A DNA stretch of 59,937 bases from a virus: positions 1-59,937 of IMG/VR virus record IMGVR_UViG_3300035663_001321; one strand, written 5' to 3'. The position numbers and the translations under genes are program-made. Below, in pieces: positions 48,484 to 56,009 of this stretch. Numbering within the stretch: position 1 is the first letter of the stretch; each line of letters opens with the position of its first letter. A model generated the notes under the pieces. It made no database searches. It was not told the DNA's origin and saw only the letters and a program-made list of their open reading frames with translations.

Positions 48484-49162
48484 CTACCATACGGTAGTAG
48501 ATGTTGTGATTGCTAGTAGGAAAAGTGTACGTGGGTTTACGGAGCAATCTGTTGACCCACAATTAATTAAACATATACTTACTGTAGCATCACGTAGCCC
48601 AAGTGGAACCAATATACAACCATGGAAAGTACATGTGTTAACAGGTAATTTTCTAGTAGAATTTGGGCAAGGTGCGATGGAAACTTATGCTAATCCTGAG
48701 TTGATGGCTAAGCAACCTAAAAAACCATTTGACTACTATCCTACTGAGTGGTTTAGTCCATATATTGAACGTAGGCGTAAAGTAGGATATGATCTTTATG
48801 CAGTGTTAGGTATAGAGAAAAAAGACAAAGATGCTATGCAAACCCAACATACCAAAAATTATAATTTTTTTGGTGCGCCTGTAGGATTAATTTTCACAAT
48901 GAATCCAAAATTATCTATAGGATCGTTGTTAGACTTTGGTATGTTTATACAAAGTATAATGATATCAGCACAATCTCATGGTTTGGCAACATGTCCACAA
49001 GCAGCATGGATTTTAATTCAAGGTTACATACGTGAAAAATTAAATTTAAACGATGATCTTGTAATTTGTGGTATGGCTATGGGATATGAAAACCAACAAG
49101 AACTTGCCAACAAATTAACAACAGAGCGAGAAATAGTTGACAATTTTGCTCAATTTTATTGA
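48473..49162 (+). CDS. nitroreductase-family flavoprotein
   Basis: 229 aa. ASRKSVRGFTEQSVDP and RSPSGTNIQPWKVHVL are the FMN-binding start of the family; SHGLATCPQAAWILIQ and ICGMAMGYEN are its C-terminal motifs. Family members reduce nitro groups, quinones or flavins with NAD(P)H. Overlap with tctC suggests the two were captured together. It stops at the TGA within the next -35 hexamer. Confidence 0.9.
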   Translation: MQNNYHTVVDVVIASRKSVRGFTEQSVDPQLIKHILTVASRSPSGTNIQPWKVHVLTGNFLVEFGQGAMETYANPELMAKQPKKPFDYYPTEWFSPYIERRRKVGYDLYAVLGIEKKDKDAMQTQHTKNYNFFGAPVGLIFTMNPKLSIGSLLDFGMFIQSIMISAQSHGLATCPQAAWILIQGYIREKLNLNDDLVICGMAMGYENQQELANKLTTEREIVDNFAQFY

Positions 49163-49187
49163 CTCAACTCGGTAATTTTGATACAAT
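49159..49187 (+). promoter_or_regulatory. sigma70-type promoter
   Basis: TTGACT (49159-49164), 17 bases, TACAAT (49182-49187). AAGGAG precedes the ATG at 49212. Confidence 0.78.
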
Positions 49188-49211
49188 AGTATTATTCTTA
49201 AGGAGAATTTA

Positions 49212-49463
49212 ATGGGATCATTCAATCGTAAGATAGTTGAATCACTTGATGTTTTGAATAAATTATTGGCACTTATATTTGTTGTTATGGCAGGTATAAC
49301 ATTTTTCGGTGAAATGTTTGATAACTTTTTACCTGCAGTTATGTCTGCACTAGGTATTCTTATTGTTGGTATTGTCACATGTGGCTATACTGCAATTCTT
49401 ATCAATGTTAATCAAAACATTGAAGCTATGCGTGATAAAATCAACCCCGCACCAAAGGAATAA
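49212..49463 (+). CDS. small two-helix membrane protein
   Basis: 83 aa. Hydrophobic stretches at about 18-34 and 40-63 with a short acidic turn between. The ends are charged. Function unknown; could be an inner-membrane holin-like or exclusion protein, without proof. Confidence 0.55.
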   Translation: MGSFNRKIVESLDVLNKLLALIFVVMAGITFFGEMFDNFLPAVMSALGILIVGIVTCGYTAILINVNQNIEAMRDKINPAPKE

Positions 49464-49465
49464 AA

Positions 49466-49708
49466 ATGCGTAATATATTAGGTTATATCGTATGGTCAGC
49501 TAGTCAATGGGAAAAAGAAACTTGGTTGGTTATTTTTTGTTTTGTAGTAGGTGTTTCTAGTTTAATTGTTCAGCAACCATTAATATTTTTTGCATGTATG
49601 GCTTTAGTTCCAATAATTGGTTTAGGTTATATGATTAAAGAAAAAGTAACCAAGAGTTATATCAAATACAAACGTATTAAAGAAGCTAGTGAAGATTGTC
49701 CGTTATGA
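49466..49708 (+). CDS. small two-helix membrane protein
   Basis: 80 aa. Hydrophobic stretches at about 20-36 and 39-57, then a basic helix (KEKVTKSYIKYKRIKEA). It begins 2 bases after the preceding membrane protein. Confidence 0.55.
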   Translation: MRNILGYIVWSASQWEKETWLVIFCFVVGVSSLIVQQPLIFFACMALVPIIGLGYMIKEKVTKSYIKYKRIKEASEDCPL

Positions 49709-50151
49709 GCGAAACTTATTATAAAAAAGTTGGGAGTAAGTATATACCTATTTCTGAACATGATCCTAGTTTAGATCATGCCTTTAGTGAAGGATGCCAT
49801 TTGGTCATCAGTCGCCCAGGCCACCATATCCGAAAGTACAACATAGACCCTGAATTTGCTCCATTAATTGCAGCAGCAACATTTGCACGTGAGGAGATTA
49901 GTAAATCATTGCGTAAAAGTTTGGAAATGCGTCCTAGTAAAGTTCCAATTACTGAAGAACAAAATATTGCTTGGATAAGATTGTCTGAAGCTTTTGGAGA
50001 AGAATGTCATCCACTTCAATATCCTAGTATATACGAAGCAGTCGAGAGTGGATTAGCTGCACTTGTGTATGAAGCTGCACAAAAATTACAAAACCCCGCA
50101 GTAAAAGCAGCATACGATAATTTTATGATGGTTTATCAACTCACTAAATGA
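49705..50151 (+). CDS. hypothetical soluble protein
   Basis: 148 aa from ATG 49705, overlapping the previous gene by 4 bases. SEGCHLVISRPGHHIRKYNI and EECHPLQYPSIYEAVESGLA are distinctive but not assigned to a family. Confidence 0.6.
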   Translation: MSETYYKKVGSKYIPISEHDPSLDHAFSEGCHLVISRPGHHIRKYNIDPEFAPLIAAATFAREEISKSLRKSLEMRPSKVPITEEQNIAWIRLSEAFGEECHPLQYPSIYEAVESGLAALVYEAAQKLQNPAVKAAYDNFMMVYQLTK

Positions 50152-50351
50152 TGTCATTTTTATATAGAACTATAACTGTATGTGCGGTTGTTTTGTTTGC
50201 ACGTAATGTTATATTGTTTTTAGATAAAACTTATGCGGATAAAGACATACTTCCACCGCATGATTTGCGATATTATCATACGGATCACTCGGCACTTTGC
50301 GCCGATGGTATAAGAAAGTATGGTTATTGCAGTCAAAAAATCGATAAATAA
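50148..50351 (+). CDS. small membrane-anchored protein
   Basis: 67 aa. One N-terminal hydrophobic helix (TITVCAVVLFARNVILFL) and a short periplasmic-type tail with two cysteines. It overlaps the previous gene. Confidence 0.5.
   Translation: MMSFLYRTITVCAVVLFARNVILFLDKTYADKDILPPHDLRYYHTDHSALCADGIRKYGYCSQKIDK
50343..50350 (+). promoter_or_regulatory. late promoter GATAAATA, 7 bases from start codon
   Basis: The octamer overlaps the previous stop and ends seven bases before the ATG at 50358. No Shine-Dalgarno. Confidence 0.65.
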
Positions 50352-50357
50352 TATTCT

Positions 50358-51947
50358 ATGCTCAAAGATTTTTTTACTTATAGTAGGTTTACGCTATTTG
50401 TTGCATTAGCCATTAGTGTTATTGCAGCGTATTATAGTATTATTGGATTGACTGCAATTTTTGCGGGTGCGTTTGTATCTATTGTTATTATGGGTACTGT
50501 GCTTGAAGTTGCCAAAGTAACTACTACAGTGTGGTTACATATGTATTGGAAGCGTTCAGGATGGGTCATTAAAACGTACCTTACTACCGCAGTCATAGCA
50601 TTAGCGTTTCTTACAAGTATGGGTATCTTTGGGTATTTATCTAAAGCACATATTGACCAAGGCATACCAACAGGTGATGTTGCAGCACAGGTTGCGTTAC
50701 TTGATGAAAAAATTAAAACAGAGCGTGATAATATTGAAACTGCAAGAAAAGCCTTGCAACAAATGGATAGTCAGGTTGATCAATTATTATCACGTGGTAC
50801 TACTGAACAAAATGCTGAGCGAGCAGTAGCTATACGTAGACAACAAGCTAAAGAACGTACCTCATTACAAAATGAAATTGCAAAATCACAGAATGTTATA
50901 AAAGACTTAAATGAACAACGTGCGCCAATTGCTAGTCAGTTACGCCAAGTTGAAGCTGAAGTTGGACCTATTAAATATATTGCTGCATTAATATATGGAG
51001 ATAATCCTGATGCAAACTTACTTGAACGTGCAGTACGTTGGGTAACTATATTAATTGTAGCGGTTTTTGACCCACTTGCTATTATATTAATTCTTGCTGC
51101 TAATAATTCATTAAAATGGGAACGTGAAGATCGTATCAAAAAACGTAAGGAAGATGAACTACAATATGAAGCAGATGATGGCGCATTAACCCAAGACCAA
51201 ATTGATCAAGTTAAAGATTCATTAAAACAAAATGAATCAACTACTGATGAAATTGTAGAAGAAATTAAAGAAGAAGCTGTTGAAGAAAAACGTGCTGAAC
51301 AGGTTTATTTAACAAAGCCATGGGTCGATAAGGTCCCAGGCATACGTTTTCCTCACCAAGTTTATCAACCCCCACAATTTCCAATACCAACCAAAGATGA
51401 AGAATTTGTTGAGCCTATCAATACTACGGATGAAATAGTAGAACCTACGATTGATAGCGAAGAATTAACTGCTGATTCAGATGATTTTAAATTTAAACCT
51501 GTGCCTTTAACAGTAACACAAGCAGAGGAAGTTATTACAGATAATGTAACTAAACTTAAACCATTATTTAAATCAACCGATGAGTATGTTAATTATGATG
51601 GTAAAAGTATGAGTATGAATGCTTTAAAGGGTATACGCCCTGATTTGATACATCCTGCTAATAAGCCATGGCCCAACCAAATTAATTTTGGTGGTAAGTT
51701 TCCTGATGAAGCATTAAGTGGTGATACCTTTATTCGTATTGACCGTGTACCACATATTGTTTACAAATTTAATGGTACTAAGTGGATTGTTGTAGATAAG
51801 CAACAAAACAGTACGTATTTGACTAACATCAATTACATTGATTATTTGATTGAATGTCTAAAAAATGGTAGTATTGACATAGAAATACTAACCGAAGTTG
51901 AGCGTGAAGAAATAGAAACACGTTTAGCAGTTGACAAGAAATCCTAA
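50358..51947 (+). CDS. large membrane and coiled-coil protein of T4-like phages
   Basis: 529 aa. Hydrophobic helices lie at about 12-29, 31-52 and 72-94, followed by a coiled coil (about 110-205) and a further helix (about 231-250). EVAKVTTTVWLHMYWKRSGW and LTSMGIFGYLSKAHIDQG are signatures of a conserved membrane protein of marine T4-like phages. The C-terminal half is acidic and proline-rich, then a small folded end. The role is unknown; late expression suggests a virion or envelope function. The next promoter's -35 lies inside its 3' end. Confidence 0.65.
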   Translation: MLKDFFTYSRFTLFVALAISVIAAYYSIIGLTAIFAGAFVSIVIMGTVLEVAKVTTTVWLHMYWKRSGWVIKTYLTTAVIALAFLTSMGIFGYLSKAHIDQGIPTGDVAAQVALLDEKIKTERDNIETARKALQQMDSQVDQLLSRGTTEQNAERAVAIRRQQAKERTSLQNEIAKSQNVIKDLNEQRAPIASQLRQVEAEVGPIKYIAALIYGDNPDANLLERAVRWVTILIVAVFDPLAIILILAANNSLKWEREDRIKKRKEDELQYEADDGALTQDQIDQVKDSLKQNESTTDEIVEEIKEEAVEEKRAEQVYLTKPWVDKVPGIRFPHQVYQPPQFPIPTKDEEFVEPINTTDEIVEPTIDSEELTADSDDFKFKPVPLTVTQAEEVITDNVTKLKPLFKSTDEYVNYDGKSMSMNALKGIRPDLIHPANKPWPNQINFGGKFPDEALSGDTFIRIDRVPHIVYKFNGTKWIVVDKQQNSTYLTNINYIDYLIECLKNGSIDIEILTEVEREEIETRLAVDKKS

Positions 51948-51959
51948 TTCATCTATAAT
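51931..51959 (+). promoter_or_regulatory. sigma70-type promoter with ATCCTAATT spacer box
   Basis: TTGACA (51931-51936), 17 bases, TATAAT (51954-51959). Confidence 0.87.
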
Positions 51960-51992
51960 TCAACCATATTAATTACTTTGTGAGGTAAAGAA

Positions 51993-52676
51993 ATGAAAAA
52001 AGGTTTATTGACCGTGGCTGTACTCAGCGTACTCATGGGTGGATGTTCTACTGCAACCAAAATGCTTAGCGACCCAGGTATCGCTAGCGGTCCTCAAACT
52101 GCAATCAGTGAACAACGTGTTACCCAAGACTTTAAACGTCGAGGGGTAAAAGTTGAGTACAGTACGTTTTTCCGTGAGATTAAAGCCATTGAAGTAACAG
52201 GATATGCTCCTGTATGGGGTAATAGTCCTAGTGCTACTGAAAGTGCGTACAAAGTTGCTGAACTTGATGCCAAGAAGAAACTTGTTGACTTTATTTGGAA
52301 AGAAACAGTGTCAAGTGATACTAGCGTTAAAATGATTAGTAAATCACTTGAGCGAGCACGTGATCAAAAAACTAATCGTATCGCTAGTAACTACGATAAT
52401 CAAGATATTTCAGTCAGTGATATTGATGTTGAAGGTAAACCTACCCAAGCACAAGGTACACCACAAAATGTCAATGTAGCTACTCGCAATGATGCAGTAG
52501 AGATTGCCACTACTATGAATAGTTTTATTCGTTCTAATAATAAAGGTATCCTTAGTGGGTTACGATTGGTCGATAACTCAGTGCTTGATAACGGTAAAGT
52601 TGTTACTGTTGTATATCGTTGGGATGCAAAACATACAAGTGATATTCAAGACGTTCGTCGTATGATGAGTCGTTAA
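51993..52676 (+). CDS. LPP20/FlgP-like lipoprotein
   Basis: 227 aa. A lipoprotein signal ends in VLMGGC. IEVTGYAPVWGNSPSATESA then AYKVAELDAKKKLVDFIW resembles the core of LPP20/FlgP lipoproteins, which sit in the outer membrane and in Vibrio form part of the flagellar basal disk. The remainder is polar. Coupled with the next gene (2-base gap), which resembles FlgT. Resemblance by eye only. Confidence 0.55.
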   Translation: MKKGLLTVAVLSVLMGGCSTATKMLSDPGIASGPQTAISEQRVTQDFKRRGVKVEYSTFFREIKAIEVTGYAPVWGNSPSATESAYKVAELDAKKKLVDFIWKETVSSDTSVKMISKSLERARDQKTNRIASNYDNQDISVSDIDVEGKPTQAQGTPQNVNVATRNDAVEIATTMNSFIRSNNKGILSGLRLVDNSVLDNGKVVTVVYRWDAKHTSDIQDVRRMMSR

Positions 52677-52677
52677 T

Positions 52678-53787
52678 ATGAAAAAACTACTCGCAAGTTT
52701 GCTCATTGCGGTGCCTACAATCGTTCACGCAGATGCATGGACTATTGTAAGTGTGACTAAATTTATCATTGAAAATTTTCCAAATAGTCCACCTACACAA
52801 AAAGTACGTGTAAAAGTAGAGGCAGATTCACCTGAAAATGCACGTCAAGGTGCGTTTAGAGAGGCATGTAATCAAACATGGGGTAGCAGTGTAATTACGG
52901 ATCGCAGTGCAGTAAATGGTCGTTTAGCCACTGACCGTATTGCTTCAAGTAGTAGCTGCTTTGTAAAAAACTACACGGTATTATCAACGGATGAGTTTTA
53001 TAATCGTGTTGCTGAGAAACGATATGCAGTAGAAATGGATGTTACTACCTCGCCTAATAGTGTGGATGGTCGATTGTTAGGTGAAAGTACTAACATGGGT
53101 GCTATACAAGGTGACCAACATCAAGCATCTATTCAATCATTAATTAAAAGTAGGCAGTCGCAGGATAAATTAATTCAAGCATATTTTAATTACTATCCTG
53201 AAGGTGCATATGATATTAATGTTCATAATATTGAGAGTGGTGTAAACAATCGCCAATCGTTTTTAAAAATTAATTATGAATACAAATTTAGTTATCAATT
53301 TATGCATGGGTTATGGTCTATGCTAGATTCGATGAAAGTTAAAACACAACTTCTTAACGTATTTGATCCACGTTGTAGTGATGGTAATAGGATTGATCAA
53401 AGCTGTGCTACGCATATGGCACGTAATAGTCAAAGTATTCGTACGGTAAAATTGACTATGCGTAAAAGTGGCAACATTATTGGTGAATCTGATATGATAA
53501 CGCTAAACGAAGGAAATTATCAAGAATTGGCAAATAGTTTTCAAAAATCACAGGCATCTATCCAATTTAGCTTCCTTGATGGGTCAAATAATGTTCTAAT
53601 GCGTGTTTGTGACAGAAACATTGAGGTAAATAATGTTATGTTGCAAAGTAATTCAACAGGATTGATTCGTGGTGATCGTTGGGAAACCAAATCATATGTA
53701 ATCAATTTGTCTAACATGGACTTGCATAATTTAAAAAATTATCATAGGCTAGAGACAAAAGCAGTACGTAATTGTATAGGGAAATAA
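52678..53787 (+). CDS. periplasmic protein with FlgT-like N-terminal domain
   Basis: 369 aa with signal peptide ending IVHA. Residues about 40-125 (VRVKVEADSPENARQGAFRE, SVITDRSAVNGRLATDRIAS, then the VLSTDEFYNRVAEKRYAVEM segment) follow the pattern of the FlgT N-terminal domain and related envelope proteins. Several cysteines in the mature protein could form disulfides. With the lipoprotein before it, it would act in the host envelope. The role in infection is unknown. Confidence 0.5.
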   Translation: MKKLLASLLIAVPTIVHADAWTIVSVTKFIIENFPNSPPTQKVRVKVEADSPENARQGAFREACNQTWGSSVITDRSAVNGRLATDRIASSSSCFVKNYTVLSTDEFYNRVAEKRYAVEMDVTTSPNSVDGRLLGESTNMGAIQGDQHQASIQSLIKSRQSQDKLIQAYFNYYPEGAYDINVHNIESGVNNRQSFLKINYEYKFSYQFMHGLWSMLDSMKVKTQLLNVFDPRCSDGNRIDQSCATHMARNSQSIRTVKLTMRKSGNIIGESDMITLNEGNYQELANSFQKSQASIQFSFLDGSNNVLMRVCDRNIEVNNVMLQSNSTGLIRGDRWETKSYVINLSNMDLHNLKNYHRLETKAVRNCIGK

Positions 53788-53794
53788 GTAGATC

Positions 53795-55051
53795 ATGGGT
53801 GAAGTATATCATTTTCAAGAATGTAGTTTTTGTGGTAAACACAAGAACGTTGTCAAAAAACTGATAGTAGGTGAAGGTACTGCAATATGTAGTGATTGTG
53901 TTGAATTATGTAATGATTTACTTAAGGATGAAGAACCACTTGAGGAAGATGCACCACGTAAGATAAGTTTTTATGCTGATGATATTAAATCATTTTTAGA
54001 CAATTATATTATTGGACAAGATGCTGCAAAAACTTTAATCAGTGTGGCAGTATCTAATCATTACAAGCGTGTCACAGCAGATACCAAAGAGTTAGAAATT
54101 CAAAAAGCCAATGTACTCATCCTTGGACCAAGTGGAGGTGGTAAGACACTAATGGCTAAAACAGTAGCCAAATATCTAGATGTACCATTTGTTATTGCAG
54201 ATGCTACATCCTTAACTGAAGCAGGTTATGTTGGTGATGATGTTGAAAGTATGATACAACGGTTAGTAGCTGCTGCTGATGGTGATATTGAGCGAGCAGA
54301 GCGTGGTATTATTTTTGTGGATGAAGTAGACAAAATCGCACGTAAAAGTGAAAGTGCAAGTATTACACGTGATGTTAGTGGTGAAGGTGTGCAACAAGCA
54401 TTGCTTAAAATTGTAGAAGGTACCATTTGTCGTGTACCACAACAAGGCAAACGCAAACACCCAACCAACGATATGCTAGAAGTCGATACTAAAAACATTC
54501 TATTCATTTCAGGTGGTGCTTTTGTAGGATTATCAGATATTATTTCACGTCGATTACACGGAAATAGTATTGGGTTTTCTGCACAGGTTGGTGGCACCGT
54601 ATCCATGGATGATATTTTGGCACAAGTTACACCTGATGATTTAACTAAGTATGGTATGATTCCTGAATTTACAGGACGTTTTACATGTCGTGTATCTATC
54701 AATGAGTTAACAAAAGACCAATTGGTTCAAATTTTGACTAAAGTTAAAAATAACTTTATTGAACAATATCAGTATTTACTAAGTTTAGATGAAATAGAGT
54801 TAACTTTTACTGATGCTGCTATTGAACAAATTGCAGAAAACTGTTTAAATTTAAAAACAGGTGCACGTGGGTTACAAAGTGAAGTTGAACGTGTGTTGTT
54901 ACAAGTTATGTTTAATAGTAAACACCTTAAAGGTAAGAAAATAGAAATTGATAAAATGCACGTAGATCACCCTAATTTGCTAAATAAACATTGGGAATCC
55001 GCAGTAAAAGATTCTTACTTAGGATCCATTTTAAAAAAAGGGAAAAAATGA
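53795..55051 (+). CDS. clpX: ClpX, ATP-dependent unfoldase
   Basis: 418 aa, full length. It keeps the N-terminal zinc domain (CSFCGK...CSDCVELC), Walker A LGPSGGGKT, Walker B IIFVDEVDK, the GYVG pore loop, the RKH loop (QGKRKHPTND) that reads ssrA tags, the IGF loop (NSIGFSAQ) that docks to ClpP, and sensor 2 TGARGLQSEVE. It should unfold LAA-tagged proteins and feed them to host ClpP; no clpP is seen here. It is followed by bS21 with an ATGA overlap. Confidence 0.95.
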   Translation: MGEVYHFQECSFCGKHKNVVKKLIVGEGTAICSDCVELCNDLLKDEEPLEEDAPRKISFYADDIKSFLDNYIIGQDAAKTLISVAVSNHYKRVTADTKELEIQKANVLILGPSGGGKTLMAKTVAKYLDVPFVIADATSLTEAGYVGDDVESMIQRLVAAADGDIERAERGIIFVDEVDKIARKSESASITRDVSGEGVQQALLKIVEGTICRVPQQGKRKHPTNDMLEVDTKNILFISGGAFVGLSDIISRRLHGNSIGFSAQVGGTVSMDDILAQVTPDDLTKYGMIPEFTGRFTCRVSINELTKDQLVQILTKVKNNFIEQYQYLLSLDEIELTFTDAAIEQIAENCLNLKTGARGLQSEVERVLLQVMFNSKHLKGKKIEIDKMHVDHPNLLNKHWESAVKDSYLGSILKKGKK

Positions 55052-55257
55052 AAGTAGTTATACGTGAGGGGCAATCATTTGAAAGTGGTATTAGAAAGTT
55101 CAAGAAAAAAGTTCTTGAAAGTGGGATGATGCAAGAATTGCGTGATCGTCAAGAATACACAAAGCCAAGTATTGCTAGAAAGATTGCTAGAGGTAAAGCA
55201 GTTAGTCGTTGGAAAAAATATTTACGCACTCAGGAATTACCCACTAAATTGTACTAA
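55048..55257 (+). CDS. rpsU: ribosomal protein bS21
   Basis: 69 aa from ATG 55048, overlapping clpX by 4 bases. MKVVIREGQSFESGIRKFKK, KVLESGMMQELRDRQEY and KPSIARKIARGKA match bS21 in length and layout, including the basic C-terminal helix ending TKLY. bS21 binds the 30S platform near the anti-Shine-Dalgarno and helps initiation. Phage-encoded bS21 is known from aquatic phages; it may swap into host ribosomes to favour phage mRNAs. Confidence 0.9.
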   Translation: MKVVIREGQSFESGIRKFKKKVLESGMMQELRDRQEYTKPSIARKIARGKAVSRWKKYLRTQELPTKLY

Positions 55258-55276
55258 AATTTTTTTGGAGGTCATT

Positions 55277-55432
55277 ATGAATAAAACATTGTTACAATGG
55301 CAAGAAGTTGAGGTTACGCCCGAAGAAGAAGAAGTGTGGCAAAACTTTTTAACTAAGTATAATGATAATCCTCCTAAAAAAGAAAATATAGAAACTACAA
55401 TACCAATGGAGAAAAAAGATGGCGTACAGTGA
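55277..55432 (+). CDS. small acidic protein
   Basis: 51 aa from ATG 55277 after GGAGG. EVEVTPEEEEVWQNFLTKYN then a charged tail. It overlaps iscU by 14 bases. Function unknown. Confidence 0.5.
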   Translation: MNKTLLQWQEVEVTPEEEEVWQNFLTKYNDNPPKKENIETTIPMEKKDGVQ

Positions 55433-55802
55433 ACAGGTTATTGATCATTATGAAAATCCAAGAAATGTGGGCAGTTTTGATAAGTCTGATAACACCGTTG
55501 GGACTGGTATGGTTGGGGCACCTGCTTGCGGTGATGTAATGAAACTTCAAATTAAGGTAAAAGATGGAATCATTCAAGATGCAAAATTTAAGACGTATGG
55601 ATGTGGCTCAGCGATTGCAAGTAGTTCGTTGGTTACGGAGTGGGTTAAAGGCAAAACTTTGGACGAAGCAACGTCTATCCAAAATACTCAAATCGCACAG
55701 GAACTTGCACTCCCACCCGTTAAGATCCACTGTTCAATACTTGCTGAGGACGCAATTAAAGCAGCAATAAAAGATTATAAAGATAAACACAATATACAAT
55801 GA
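55419..55802 (+). CDS. iscU: IscU iron-sulfur cluster scaffold
   Basis: 127 aa, full length. All three ligand cysteines are present: GAPACGDVMKLQIKV (with the key Asp), KTYGCGSAIASSSLVTEWVK and LPPVKIHCSILAEDA (with the LPPVK motif bound by HscA). Sequence is extremely close to proteobacterial IscU as remembered, suggesting recent capture or strong constraint. It assembles 2Fe-2S clusters with host IscS. It could support the phage radical SAM enzyme and other cluster proteins (inference). No iscS, iscA or hscBA is seen. Confidence 0.95.
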   Translation: MAYSEQVIDHYENPRNVGSFDKSDNTVGTGMVGAPACGDVMKLQIKVKDGIIQDAKFKTYGCGSAIASSSLVTEWVKGKTLDEATSIQNTQIAQELALPPVKIHCSILAEDAIKAAIKDYKDKHNIQ

Positions 55803-55999
55803 TTATATTGTTTGTAGTATTTTTTATTGCAGGAGTGGTTACACTATCAAGTTCACGATGGAAAGTTGATCCTCAAGTAAAAATGAGTATGCCACCCCAA
55901 GATATAGAACAAATTAACAAAGAACTAGATATTCGTGAAGAAGTTGGCGTATTGTTCTTATTAATATCAGCATTTTTTCTTATATTTTTAATTATTTAA
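55799..55999 (+). CDS. small two-helix membrane protein
   Basis: 66 aa, overlapping iscU by 4 bases. Hydrophobic ends (about 1-17 and 49-66) flank a polar middle. Function unknown. Confidence 0.5.
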   Translation: MIILFVVFFIAGVVTLSSSRWKVDPQVKMSMPPQDIEQINKELDIREEVGVLFLLISAFFLIFLII

Positions 56000-56009
56000 A
56001 AGGAATCCA

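Noticed and set aside
54226-54702. Minus-strand open frame of 158 codons
   Set aside because: It lies fully inside clpX, whose motifs are all in the plus frame.
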